Below, in pieces: positions 1 to 9,025 of a stretch of DNA of 64,000 nt (its first letter is position 1; every line of letters starts with the position of its first letter). Position numbers and translations under genes: made by a program. A model generated the notes under the pieces. The model did no database searches and was not told the origin of the DNA. It saw only the letters and a list, made by a program, of their open reading frames with translations. Source of the DNA: Paraburkholderia rhynchosiae (lineage in GTDB: Bacteria > Pseudomonadota > Gammaproteobacteria > Burkholderiales > Burkholderiaceae); contig NZ_PNXY01000023.1 of NCBI RefSeq assembly GCF_002879865.1, positions 59,348 to 123,347 on the forward strand, in the 5' to 3' direction.

Positions 1-569
1 TGACCGAATGCAGTTCGGTCGTCGATAATCGCAATGCGCTTCGCCTTGGTGACCGTGGCCGCGTAGTTGCCCGCGTTGCCGGCGTTTTGCGTGTCCGTTG
101 CGATCACGCGGTATACGGTGCTCAGACCCGCCTGCGTGATGGCCGGGTTGGTCGCCGACGGCGTGATCATCGGCACCCCGGCCTTCGCGTAGATCTGCGA
201 CGCCGGCAGGGTCGTGCCCGAGTTGAAGTGACCGACGACTACCGCCACGTTGTCATCGACGAGTTGCTGCGCTGCCTGTACGCCGATACGCGGATCGCTT
301 TGATCGTCCTGCGACTTCACGACGAACTTGACCGGCTTGCCGCCGATGGTCGGATGCGCTGCGTTGGCTTCATCGACGGCCATGCGCACGCCGTTCTCGA
401 TGTCCTTACCGTACGCTGCGCCGCTGCCCGTCAATGGGCCTGCCACACCGACCTTGACGACAACTTCCTGGGCGCTGACCGCGCCGGCCGCCAGCATCGA
501 CGACATAACGAACGTGGCCGCGATGGCCGCTGCAACGGCACGGCGGGAAGTGCGAAGACGGAAAACCAT
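1..569 (-). CDS. Branched-chain amino acid ABC transporter substrate-binding protein (LivK type), 5' part
   Basis: This is the N-terminal 189 residues of a periplasmic LivK/LIV-binding-type protein; the gene runs off the left edge of the window. It starts with a signal peptide (arginine-rich start, then AVAAAIAATFVMSSMLAAG, cleavage probably near AVSAQ) and continues with the family pattern VKVGVAGPLTGSGAAYGKD, then VVVGHFNSGTTLPASQIY and MITPSATNPAITQ. An AGAGGA ribosome site precedes the ATG. The protein should bind an amino acid or related ligand in the periplasm and deliver it to a LivHMGF permease, which is not visible here. It lies 186 bp downstream of the D-2-hydroxyglutarate dehydrogenase-like gene on the same strand. 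Co-transcription with the lysine-type pathway is possible but unproven. Confidence 0.9.
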   Translation of the reverse strand, partial: MVFRLRTSRRAVAAAIAATFVMSSMLAAGAVSAQEVVVKVGVAGPLTGSGAAYGKDIENGVRMAVDEANAAHPTIGGKPVKFVVKSQDDQSDPRIGVQAAQQLVDDNVAVVVGHFNSGTTLPASQIYAKAGVPMITPSATNPAITQAGLSTVYRVIATDTQNAGNAGNYAATVTKAKRIAIIDDRTAFG

Positions 570-755
570 GGTGGAGTCCTCTGATATCTGTTGTCGGTAC
601 AAAACGCACTTCGGTAGCCAGCAACGGGTCCGGTGCGGGTTATTCATCTCCGCCTGCACGCAACGCGTAATCCATCGGCATGGAGAAGATGTGCGGCGAT
701 TGTGTGTAGCCAATACAACTGCATCAAACGATATCTATGCACGACCTGATGAGCT

Positions 756-3749
756 TTATTCATCAAGCACCGCGGCACAGGGTTCCTCGAAGTTGTTATG
801 CCCGGTGGCTGAGCCAAGGGCTTTCATTACCAATTGCGCGATATGAACAGGCTGCCTGCCGGCTCCCTGTTGGATCTGCTCGCGGCAGCTAAAGCCGTTG
901 GTCACGACAATCGCGTCAGAAGGAGCGCTGCGCACAAGCGGCAACAGTTTGTCTTCTGCGATTTTCATCGACAGGTCGTAGTGATCCGCATGGAAGCCGA
1001 AGGAGCCGGCCATGCCGCAACATCCTGTATCGAGCAGAGACCAGCGCACGCCGAGCTTATTGAGCAGCGCTGTCTCGCCCTGCATGCCGAAGATCGACTT
1101 CTGATGGCAGTGACCATGCACGATGACGTCAGCGTCCAGCTTCGGCCATTCAAAGTCCGCGCGAGCCACGAAGTCGGAAAATAGAAAAGTCTGGGCCGAG
1201 AGCTTTTTGGCCACGAGGTCGTCGGGTAGCTGCTTGAGCAATTCGTCCTTGAATACCGACAGGCATCCCGGTTCGAGCCCGACAACCGGCACGCCCGCGC
1301 GAATATCGTCGGCAAGCTCATCGACGGCGCTGCGAAGCAATGCGCGTGCTTCGTCGAGCAGGCCATAGTCATACAGCGGCCGGCCGCAGCAAAGACGCTT
1401 GCGCGGCAGCACGACTTCATAGCCGATGCGGGTCAGCACATCGAGTGCGGCCTTCGCAATCTCGGGCGAGAAGTGGTCGTTGAAAGTGTCGACCCAGAGA
1501 ATCAATTTGCGCGAGGGCTCGCTTGCCGCAACGCTGCTCGACATTCCGCGGCGCCCCGCTATCGCTCTGAATGTGCGCGGCGCAAAGACCGGAAGATGCC
1601 GCTCAGGCGCGACACCCGCGATCCACTTGCTGATATGCGCGAGTGGGTGCGCTGACGTGATGAAATTGGTCAACCGGCGAAAGCGGCTTGCAAACGGCGC
1701 CCATTGTCCGATCCGCCCCATGAACATCGCCTGCCGTGGCCGGCGATGACTCTCGTAGTAATGCGACAGGAACTCCGCCTTGTACGAAGCCATGTCGGTA
1801 TGCGTGGGACAATCCGATTTGCAGCCCTTGCAGGCGAGGCATGTGTCGAGTGCTTCCTTGACTTCGACGCTATTCCAGCCGTTCGTGATGACTTCGCCCT
1901 GGAGCATTTCCCAGAAGAGATGCGCGCGGCCGCGCGTCGAGAACTTCTCTTCACGCGTCGCGCGAAAGCTCGGGCACATCGTGCCGCCATCAAGCGAACG
2001 GCACTTGCCCATGCCGATGCAGCGTTCCACCTCGCGCTGCATGCCGTCGCCTTCGGGGCTTGCAAACGTAAGCCTCGTCGTGAGCTTTACCGGCTTGTAT
2101 GCGGGACCCATGCGCAGGTTTTCATCGGCGCGATAGGCATGAACCACCTTACCGGGATTCAGGCGATTGGCCGGGTCCCAGATCGCCTTGAACTCTTCCA
2201 TGGCCCGCATGATTTCAGGCCCGTACATGATGGGCAGAAATTCGGCTTTGGCCTGACCGTCGCCATGTTCGCCGGAGAGCGAACCGCCGAAATCGACAAC
2301 CAGTTGCGCCGCCTCGCGCAAAAAGCCACGCCATTTGAGGACGCCTTCGGCGGTGCGGATATCGAAGGTAATGCGCGCATGCACGCAGCCGTCGCCGAAG
2401 TGACCATACAGGCAGGTCTGATAGCCGAACCGGTCGACAAGCGCCTGAAACTCGCGCAGATAGTCGCCGAGCCGCAGCGGGTCGACTGCCGCATCTTCCC
2501 AGCCGACAATCGGATCAGGCTTTGACGGGTCCACCGATAAACTCACAGCCGACGCGCCCGTTTCTCGTATCGACCAGATCTTCTGCTGCTTCTGCTTTTC
2601 TTCGACGACAAAACCCGTAACATCAGAGCCGCCCAGGCCTGCCTTGAAGTACGCGTCGGCTTCGGTCGCCTGTCTGAGAGCGTCAGCAACGGAGTCCGCG
2701 CCGAATTCCAGCACGACCCACGCGTCGCCGCGGGGCAATAGCGCGATCTCGTCGCGCTTCAGCCCACGCGCTTGCAGACCGCGGATGATCGCGCGGTCGA
2801 GCCCTTCGATTGCAATCGGCGAAAACCGGTTGAAGTGAGGGACGGCATCCGCCGCGGTATAGATGTCCCTGAAACCAAGCACGAGCAGAACGCGGCACGA
2901 CGGACTGTGCACGAGACGCACCTTCGCTTGCAGCGTGACCGCACAGGTGCCCTCCGTGCCAACGAGCGCACGCGCAACGTTGAAGCCGTTTTCCGGCAGT
3001 AGCTGATCGAGATTGAATCCCGACACACGGCGCCTGATTTGCGGAAACTCGTCGCGGATTCGCTCGGCATAGCGGTCGCGCAAGTCGCGCAGCTTCGCGT
3101 AGATTTCGCCCTGACGTCCGCCTCTCGCGATGATCTGATCCAGCTCGGCCGCGGCGGTCGGGCCGACCCAGAAGCGCGCGCCGTCGTACGTCGCAATTTC
3201 AAGCGCCTCGATGTTCTCGACGGTCTTGCCGCCCATTACCGAGTGTGCGCCGCACGAGTTGTTCGCGATCATGCCGCCGAGTGTGCAACGGCTGTGCGTC
3301 GCGGGGTCCGGCGCAAACGTGAGACCGTGCGCTTCGGCCACGTCGCGCAGCGTGTCGCATACGACACCCGGCTCGACAACTGCCGTCCTGCTGTCCGGGT
3401 CCACGGAGACGACGCGATTCACATACTTGCTTGCGTCCGCCACCACCGCCACATTCACACACTGCCCGTTCTGCGATGTGCCGCCGCCTCGCGTCAGAAA
3501 CGGCACGTCCTTGCGACGGCAAACGTCGAGCGCTGCAACGAGGTCGTCCACATCCGCGGGCACGACGACGCCCAACGGTATCTGCCGATAGTTCGATGCA
3601 TCGGATGCATACAAGGCCTTCGATCCGGCATCGAAGCGAACTTCCCCTCGCAGCGCGCTGCGCAATTCGGCTTCGACTTCTTGCAGCAGGTCCGTGCTGG
3701 CCTGGAACGGCGTCGCTGGTTTCACTGCCGGTTTCACCGCGGTTATCAC
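756..3749 (-). CDS. FAD-binding and Fe-S oxidoreductase, D-2-hydroxyglutarate dehydrogenase (YdiJ) type
   Basis: This is a 997-residue fusion of a GlcD-like flavoprotein and a GlcF-like iron-sulfur half. Residues about 45-230 form the FAD-binding-4 domain (FLTRGGGTSQNGQ, GGMIANNSCGAHSVMGG). About 290-560 is the FAD-oxidase C-terminal domain (SLSGEHGDGQAK, RLNPGKVV). Cysteine clusters CIGMGKC and CLACKGCKSDC near 590-680 bind Fe-S, and CCG-type motifs follow (LCCGRPLYDYG, HCHQKS, TGCCGMAGSFGF). The GTG start lies one base after the hglS stop, so the two genes are translationally linked. YdiJ-type enzymes oxidise D-2-hydroxyglutarate to 2-oxoglutarate, which is exactly the product that HglS upstream would make. 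Other D-2-hydroxyacids remain possible substrates. Confidence 0.88.
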   Translation of the reverse strand: MITAVKPAVKPATPFQASTDLLQEVEAELRSALRGEVRFDAGSKALYASDASNYRQIPLGVVVPADVDDLVAALDVCRRKDVPFLTRGGGTSQNGQCVNVAVVADASKYVNRVVSVDPDSRTAVVEPGVVCDTLRDVAEAHGLTFAPDPATHSRCTLGGMIANNSCGAHSVMGGKTVENIEALEIATYDGARFWVGPTAAAELDQIIARGGRQGEIYAKLRDLRDRYAERIRDEFPQIRRRVSGFNLDQLLPENGFNVARALVGTEGTCAVTLQAKVRLVHSPSCRVLLVLGFRDIYTAADAVPHFNRFSPIAIEGLDRAIIRGLQARGLKRDEIALLPRGDAWVVLEFGADSVADALRQATEADAYFKAGLGGSDVTGFVVEEKQKQQKIWSIRETGASAVSLSVDPSKPDPIVGWEDAAVDPLRLGDYLREFQALVDRFGYQTCLYGHFGDGCVHARITFDIRTAEGVLKWRGFLREAAQLVVDFGGSLSGEHGDGQAKAEFLPIMYGPEIMRAMEEFKAIWDPANRLNPGKVVHAYRADENLRMGPAYKPVKLTTRLTFASPEGDGMQREVERCIGMGKCRSLDGGTMCPSFRATREEKFSTRGRAHLFWEMLQGEVITNGWNSVEVKEALDTCLACKGCKSDCPTHTDMASYKAEFLSHYYESHRRPRQAMFMGRIGQWAPFASRFRRLTNFITSAHPLAHISKWIAGVAPERHLPVFAPRTFRAIAGRRGMSSSVAASEPSRKLILWVDTFNDHFSPEIAKAALDVLTRIGYEVVLPRKRLCCGRPLYDYGLLDEARALLRSAVDELADDIRAGVPVVGLEPGCLSVFKDELLKQLPDDLVAKKLSAQTFLFSDFVARADFEWPKLDADVIVHGHCHQKSIFGMQGETALLNKLGVRWSLLDTGCCGMAGSFGFHADHYDLSMKIAEDKLLPLVRSAPSDAIVVTNGFSCREQIQQGAGRQPVHIAQLVMKALGSATGHNNFEEPCAAVLDE

Positions 3750-3750
3750 G

Positions 3751-4779
3751 TTATTGCGCTGCGTTAGCGGTCATTTTGAAAATCCCCTGCGCGTTGCCGG
3801 CGTCGAAGCGCAAGTCGGTAACCCAGCTACGCGATGCCTGATCGAACGTGCGCTTGCGCGTGATGAACTCATAGAAAGAACCAGGAACATTGCGCGTGAC
3901 CAGCGTACCGCCGACCGACCTGAATTGACGCTCCACCGTATCGGCGCGATAAGCCGTCTGAAACACGCGGCCTGAGCGCGAACGTTCGACTTCTGGCTTC
4001 ATCGGCCGGCCCTTGGTTTTTTCCTCGTCTGACAGCGTGAAGACGTCTTCGACGCGATCGGTCGCGTGATTGAACGCGTTGCCTTCCGTTGCGATCCACG
4101 CCATTTCGGGCGATTCGCGCAACAGGGCTTCATAGTCCGCTTCGCCCGGCACATCGTGCTGACGCGCGAACGCACCGACGATTACCGGCAGAAGCTTGTG
4201 GGCGGCATCGACAGAAAGCGAGCCTTCGCGCTCCAGCTCCCAAAGTTGCGAGACGGCAAGCGGCGTCAACGGATCTTTCGACGAGCTCACCACGTTGGTG
4301 ACTGCCTGCTGGAATTCCGTGGAGAATCGCTCGGGATGCAACTCGCTCACGAAGAACTGTGCGATCTCATCCGGTGCATCCTTATGTGCATAAGCACGGC
4401 CGGTCATGCCCAGCTTGTCCAGGGGGTAGCGGCCGTTCAGCTTGAAACCCAGCGGACGAAGGATGCGGGTAAACGCCGCCTCGCCAGGAGGCAGTGCGCC
4501 ATTGCTTTCCCAACGGACCGTGCGCAACGCACCGTGATCGAAATAGACCGAACCGCCGTTCGCGATTGCTTCGCTGGTGTAGGCCCGGCCATTTGGCGAA
4601 CGTTCCAACAGGTCTTCGAACAATGCCATGTTCATCGCCTGGGCAAGTTCAGCACGCGTGACTGTGCCGTCCTCCCAGTCAAGGAGCGCGGTCGGGAATT
4701 TCAACGTCGTAAAGAGCGACTCCGTCTTAGCGGGGCCAAGCAGCTTCAATAACAGGCGTTCAACGTTCGAATTGCGCAT
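3751..4779 (-). CDS. hglS: 2-oxoadipate dioxygenase/decarboxylase HglS (DUF1338)
   Basis: The 342-residue protein matches the DUF1338/HglS family, a non-haem Fe(II) enzyme that converts 2-oxoadipate to D-2-hydroxyglutarate in D-lysine catabolism. Likely metal ligands are the His in VYFDHGALRTV (about residue 82), the His in GNAFNHATDRVEDV, and the Glu near GSFYEFITRK. I chose the ATG at 4779 (MRNSNVERLL) because family members start there and a GAGAGAA stretch precedes it. An in-frame ATG at 4875 would add 32 low-complexity residues. The gene pairs with the downstream dehydrogenase (1-base gap) and is divergent from a LysR gene. The same grouping is known for the lysine pathway of pseudomonads. 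The upstream aminoadipate-forming enzymes are not in this window. Confidence 0.88.
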   Translation of the reverse strand: MRNSNVERLLLKLLGPAKTESLFTTLKFPTALLDWEDGTVTRAELAQAMNMALFEDLLERSPNGRAYTSEAIANGGSVYFDHGALRTVRWESNGALPPGEAAFTRILRPLGFKLNGRYPLDKLGMTGRAYAHKDAPDEIAQFFVSELHPERFSTEFQQAVTNVVSSSKDPLTPLAVSQLWELEREGSLSVDAAHKLLPVIVGAFARQHDVPGEADYEALLRESPEMAWIATEGNAFNHATDRVEDVFTLSDEEKTKGRPMKPEVERSRSGRVFQTAYRADTVERQFRSVGGTLVTRNVPGSFYEFITRKRTFDQASRSWVTDLRFDAGNAQGIFKMTANAAQ

Positions 4780-4935
4780 CGCTTTTCTCTCAGGGCGCGC
4801 CGCCGCAGCGGGAATGGGTTCATCTGACGGCTCCCGCGACGGGGCAGCCAAGCTCACGTGGTAAGCATTATTCAAACTGTTGCAGATCGCGTAAAGCGAG
4901 ATTAAATTGTCACTTGATGATTTTTCGGAACTAAT
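4780..4935. promoter_or_regulatory. Divergent intergenic region hglS / LysR
   Basis: This 156-bp gap must hold the promoters of hglS (leftward) and the LysR gene (rightward). The part from about 4865 to 4935 is markedly AT-rich for this genome. LysR regulators usually bind in such divergent gaps, but I could not single out one convincing T-N11-A box. Confidence 0.4.
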
Positions 4936-5841
4936 ATGCGCAAGTTCAAGATTCCCAACATGAGTGCACTACTGGCCTTCGAAGCCGCAGCGCGGCACGA
5001 GAGCTTCACTCATGCTGCAAAGGAATTGTTTCTCACAGAGAGCGCTATTTCCCGACAGATCGCGACGCTCGAATCGAATCTCGGCGTGCGCCTTTTCGTC
5101 CGCTCGAAGCAACGCGTGATGCTCACTCGCGCCGGGCGTCTCTACGGCACACAGGTTCGCCGCGCATTAGAAAATCTCGACCGCGACACGCTGTCGATCA
5201 TTGCGCACGGCAGTGGAGGCGGCTACCTCGAACTCGCGGTGCTGCCCACGTTTGCGTCGCAATGGCTCATTCCGCGAATGAAGGACTTCAACGACCGCAA
5301 CCCTGAGGTTCGGATCAACATGGGTATCCGCACCGACCTGTTCTCGTTCGAGGAGTCGCATTTCGAAGCCGCCATCCACTACGGGAAGCCGACATGGCCG
5401 GGAACGTCGTCCGACTATCTGTTCGGTGAAGAAGTGGTGCCCGTCTGCTCGCCGTCACTGCTGGCGAAGCCCATCCGGAAAGCACAGGAACTGCTGAACT
5501 ACCCGCTTCTCCATTCGACGACGCGCCCTGACGCCTGGCCCCGCTGGTTCTCGAATCTCGGCGTCGAAGACAACGCCACGATGCAAGGCGTGCGGTACGA
5601 ACTGCACTCGATGCTCATCAGCGCCGCGGCTGCGGGGCTTGGTGTTGCGCTCGTGCCCAAGTTTTTCGTCGACGAACAACTCACTCAGCTCGGCCTCGTG
5701 ATTCCATTTGCGGCCACTACGGTTGAAGATTCCGCCTACTACCTGGTTTATCCCACCGAGCTGAGCCACGGCAAACCGCTTGAACTGTTCAGGACATGGC
5801 TGCTTGAAGAAGCCAGCGCGTATAACGCGCCCAGGCGCTGA
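4936..5841 (+). CDS. LysR-family transcriptional regulator, probable regulator of hglS
   Basis: This 301-residue protein is of the GcvA-like LysR type. The N-terminal winged helix (about residues 8-65) shows LLAFEAAARHESFTHAAKEL and SAISRQIATLESNLGVRLF. The remainder is the periplasmic-binding-like effector domain (VVPVCSPSLLAKP). It is transcribed away from hglS with 156 bp between the starts, the usual arrangement for a LysR that controls its divergent neighbour. The inducer would then be an intermediate such as 2-oxoadipate or aminoadipate; this is inferred from context only. Confidence 0.9.
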   Translation: MRKFKIPNMSALLAFEAAARHESFTHAAKELFLTESAISRQIATLESNLGVRLFVRSKQRVMLTRAGRLYGTQVRRALENLDRDTLSIIAHGSGGGYLELAVLPTFASQWLIPRMKDFNDRNPEVRINMGIRTDLFSFEESHFEAAIHYGKPTWPGTSSDYLFGEEVVPVCSPSLLAKPIRKAQELLNYPLLHSTTRPDAWPRWFSNLGVEDNATMQGVRYELHSMLISAAAAGLGVALVPKFFVDEQLTQLGLVIPFAATTVEDSAYYLVYPTELSHGKPLELFRTWLLEEASAYNAPRR

Positions 5842-5873
5842 AATTTGTCAGCGGCGCTCGCGCGTCGCAAGCG

Positions 5874-6821
5874 TCATGTCGGCGGACGGCTCTGAACTCT
5901 CTCGACCGAAGCCAGTATCGGTTCGGCCTTCGCGAGTTCGGCGCGCATTTCGTCGATCAGCCATTGCGCCACCTGCTGCGTCGATTGCGACGGTTCGCGC
6001 GTTCGGCATTCGAGCACATAGTTGCAGCCGGTCTCCACGATCCGTTGCGACGCCGGAACCACCGTGCCTGAATTGAGCGGCGCCGCGACCGCAAGCAGCC
6101 AGCCCAGCATCACACCATGCCCGAGCATGGCCGCCTGCAACGCGAGGCCCGGATCGGAATAGCTGACATGCTTCGCCGATGCGCGAGTCACGATCCCCGT
6201 AACGTCAAAATAATCGGCCCAGGCGTGCGTGGTCGGCTCCAGGTGAATCAGCGTATGACCAACCGCCTGACGCGGCGCGTCGAGCGGACCGTATTCCGCG
6301 AGATAGCCAGGGCTGCACACGGGGACGATCAGCTCCGGGCAGAAACAGAACGGGTCGTTTGCGGAACCGGCCTTATGCAGACGAATGCCGAGATCGGCGC
6401 CGTCGAGGGGACCGTACAGCCGGCTCGCCATCACCTGCAAGCGCAAGTTCACCGATGGAAAGGCAGTCTGAAAGCGCTGGTGACGCGGCAGCAGCCACTG
6501 CGACGCAAACCCGCTGGCAATGGAAAGCGTGACCGTCTCGCTTTCTTCCTGCCGGCTTCTGAGCTCGTTGATGGTGTCGCTCACGAGGCCGAAACCCGAG
6601 GCCACCGCGACCTGCAGTTTCGCGCCTTCATCGGTCAGGGCAAGCCCGGTCTTCGTGCGGGCGAAAAGCTTGAAGCCGAGCGCGTCTTCAAGGCGCGCCA
6701 CCATCCGGCTCACCGCCACCGGCGTGACGTTCAGTTCGAGCGCTGCGCGCGTGAGGCTCAGGTGACGCGCGGCGGCCTCGAAAACGTGCAGCGCCTGAAG
6801 CGAAGGAAGTCGAAGTGCCAT
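5874..6821 (-). CDS. LysR-family transcriptional regulator (GcvA-like)
   Basis: This 315-residue LysR protein has its DNA-binding helix-turn-helix at about residues 6-65 (LQALHVFEAAARHLSLTRAA, VTPVAVSRMVARLEDALGF), followed by an effector-binding domain (ELIVPVCSPGYLAEYG). It converges with the preceding LysR gene (32-bp gap) and is divergent from the FMN/FAD demethylase-like gene, which it probably controls. Direct repeats in the shared intergenic region are candidate binding sites. It is not a recent duplicate of the LysR gene at 4936: the two share only family-level similarity. Confidence 0.9.
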   Translation of the reverse strand: MALRLPSLQALHVFEAAARHLSLTRAALELNVTPVAVSRMVARLEDALGFKLFARTKTGLALTDEGAKLQVAVASGFGLVSDTINELRSRQEESETVTLSIASGFASQWLLPRHQRFQTAFPSVNLRLQVMASRLYGPLDGADLGIRLHKAGSANDPFCFCPELIVPVCSPGYLAEYGPLDAPRQAVGHTLIHLEPTTHAWADYFDVTGIVTRASAKHVSYSDPGLALQAAMLGHGVMLGWLLAVAAPLNSGTVVPASQRIVETGCNYVLECRTREPSQSTQQVAQWLIDEMRAELAKAEPILASVERVQSRPPT

Positions 6822-6831
6822 CTGCTAACAC

Positions 6832-6889
6832 CATGTAATTCGCGTTGACGAACATGTAAATTGACGCGCCTTTAGGGCCACCCTACTTT
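6832..6889 (+). promoter_or_regulatory. Probable promoter with direct repeat ahead of the demethylase-like gene
   Basis: The block CATGTAA followed by TTGACG occurs twice (CATGTAA at 6832 and 6853, TTGACG at 6845 and 6861), a direct repeat at about two helical turns. The second TTGACG lies 17 bp before TACTTT (6884-6889), giving a sigma-70-like promoter pointing at the gene starting at 6949. The repeat is a candidate LysR operator. Confidence 0.5.
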
Positions 6890-6948
6890 GTCGGCAGACC
6901 CATCGAGAGAGTCCCGACATGACCCACCATAATGCGGAGGAAGCGCGG

Positions 6949-8976
6949 ATGGCCGCTTCGTCCGATCCCCTGCTGCAACCTCTGAGCATCAAGCATCTGG
7001 TGCTAAAAAACCGCGTGATGAGCACGAGCCACGCGAGTCGTCTCATTCAAAGCGATTTCCCGCAGGAAGTCTATCAACGCTATCACGAGGAAAAGGCTCG
7101 GGGAGGCATCGGCCTCACGATGTTCGGCGGATCGTCGAATGTGAGCATCGACAGTCCCAATACGTTTCAGCAGATCAACATGGGCGTCGACGAAGTGGTT
7201 CCGCACCTGCAGCGCTTCTCCGAACGCGTGCATGCTCACGGCGCGGCGCTGATGTGTCAGATCACGCATCTCGGCCGGCGCGGCGATCCCTACGCGGAAC
7301 CCTGGCTACCGATGCTCGCACCGTCGGCGCGTCGCGAAACGCTGCATCGCGCGATCCCGCAGGCGATGACTGAACACGACATCAAGCGCATCGTGAGCGA
7401 CTTCGGACGCGCCGCGCGCCGCTGCCTGGACGGCGGGCTCGACGGCCTGGAAACGCATGCGGGCGGCCATCTGATCGGACAGTTCCTCGATCCGGGCGTG
7501 AACCTGCGCACGGACCGCTACGGAGGCTCGGCTGCGAACCGGTGCCGCTTTGCGATCGAGGTCCACGAGGCGATCCGTAGGGAAGTCGGCGACGCGTATC
7601 CCGTCGGCTTGCGCTTCGCGATCGAAGACGGTTGCAGTTTCGAAGAAAGCCTGGAAATGGCCCGCATTCTCCAGCAAAGCGATCTGTTCGACTTCTTCAA
7701 CGTGATCTACGGCCGCATGGACACGAAGATGTCGCTGATCGTCAACAGCATGCCGGCCATGTTCATGCCGTCGGCGCCCTGGCTCTCGAAGGCCGCTGCG
7801 TTCCGGCGCGCGGTGCGGCTACCGGTCTTTCACGCCGCCAAGATCGCCGATCTCGCGACCGCGCGCTATGCGATCGGCGAGGGGCTCATTGACATGGTCG
7901 GCATGACGCGCGCGCACATCGCGGAGCCGCATCTCGTACGGCTGATCGAAGCGGGCCGCGAGGACACCGCGCGGCCGTGCGTGGGCGGCTCGTATTGCCG
8001 CAATACGAAGGCGACCTGCATCCACAATCCCGCAACTGCGCGCGAAACTTTCTTGCCGCACGACATCGTGCCGAGCGCGACGCCGCGCAAGGTGCTGATC
8101 GTCGGTGCAGGGCCGGCCGGACTGGAAGCGGCGCGCGTCAGCGCGAGCCGGGGCCATCGCGTGACGCTGCTCGAAGCGGCCGACCGCGCCGGCGGACAGG
8201 TACTGCTCGCGGCGTCGGGAAGCTGGCGCAAGGATCTGATCGGCATCGTCGACTGGCGCGTCGCCGAACTCGAACGGATGGACGTCGACGTCCGCTACGA
8301 CCAGTACGCCGAACTCGGCGACGTGCTCGAAGCGCGCCCGGACGTCGTGATCGTCGCGACGGGCGGCATTCCCGATCTCGACGCACTGCCGGGCGGCGAA
8401 TGGTGCAGCTCGGTCGCCGATGCGCTGTCGGACACACCGCCCAGGTCCGGGCGCGCGCTCGTCTACGACGGCACCGGTCGCCACAACGCGTATCTCTGCG
8501 CCGAGCGTTTCATGTCGGCGGGACTGGACGTACGTCTTGCGGTACTCGACGCGCTGCCCGCGCAGGAAACCGGCGGCAAGGGCGACGACCTGGTATGGAT
8601 GCGCAACCTGCAGAAGTGGCAAGTGCCGGTGCGCGCCCACCTCGAACTCGTCGACGTGCAGCGCGGCGACGCGGGCATATTGCGCGCGATCTTCAGGCAC
8701 CAGCTAACCGATGAACTCGTGGAAATGGAAGCGGAGCATGTGGTGGTCGAACGCGGCACCGTCGCCGTGGACGATCTCTTCGAGGCCGCGCGCGTGCATT
8801 CGGTCAATGACGGCCAGATGGACCTCGCGGCCTTCGCGCGCGGCGCGGCGCAACCGGTCTTGCCGGCTGCGAACGGCGATGCGCAGTTCCACCTGTATCG
8901 AATCGGCGACGCGGTGGCGTCGCGCGACATCCATACCGCGATCTACGACGCGTATCGCTTATGCGTGGGGATGTAG
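6949..8976 (+). CDS. FMN/FAD-dependent oxidoreductase of the trimethylamine dehydrogenase / N-methyl demethylase family
   Basis: This 675-residue protein has an N-terminal old-yellow-enzyme barrel (PLSIKHLVLKNRVMSTSHAS, QITHLGRRGDP, FLDPGVNLRTDRYGGS), a cysteine cluster (CVGGSYC and ATCIHN) for an Fe-S centre, and a C-terminal FAD/NAD(P) domain (VLIVGAGPAGLEAARVSA). This is the layout of trimethylamine dehydrogenase, dimethylglycine demethylase DgcA and stachydrine demethylase, which remove N-methyl groups, and of 2,4-dienoyl-CoA reductase. The ATG at 6949 has GGAGG eight bases upstream; an in-frame ATG at 6919 is weaker. One classical Fe-S cysteine position is glycine, as I recall for several demethylases of this group. 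The substrate is unknown; a small methylated amine is likely. Confidence 0.82.
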   Translation: MAASSDPLLQPLSIKHLVLKNRVMSTSHASRLIQSDFPQEVYQRYHEEKARGGIGLTMFGGSSNVSIDSPNTFQQINMGVDEVVPHLQRFSERVHAHGAALMCQITHLGRRGDPYAEPWLPMLAPSARRETLHRAIPQAMTEHDIKRIVSDFGRAARRCLDGGLDGLETHAGGHLIGQFLDPGVNLRTDRYGGSAANRCRFAIEVHEAIRREVGDAYPVGLRFAIEDGCSFEESLEMARILQQSDLFDFFNVIYGRMDTKMSLIVNSMPAMFMPSAPWLSKAAAFRRAVRLPVFHAAKIADLATARYAIGEGLIDMVGMTRAHIAEPHLVRLIEAGREDTARPCVGGSYCRNTKATCIHNPATARETFLPHDIVPSATPRKVLIVGAGPAGLEAARVSASRGHRVTLLEAADRAGGQVLLAASGSWRKDLIGIVDWRVAELERMDVDVRYDQYAELGDVLEARPDVVIVATGGIPDLDALPGGEWCSSVADALSDTPPRSGRALVYDGTGRHNAYLCAERFMSAGLDVRLAVLDALPAQETGGKGDDLVWMRNLQKWQVPVRAHLELVDVQRGDAGILRAIFRHQLTDELVEMEAEHVVVERGTVAVDDLFEAARVHSVNDGQMDLAAFARGAAQPVLPAANGDAQFHLYRIGDAVASRDIHTAIYDAYRLCVGM

Positions 8977-9025
8977 GCGGCTTCGTTGCGCTTTTCCCGC
9001 TCAACTAGAACCCAGAGAACAGACC

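Noticed and set aside
7819..8700. 293-codon minus-strand frame inside the FMN/FAD oxidoreductase gene
   Set aside because: Antisense shadow; the sense strand carries the flavin-binding motifs.
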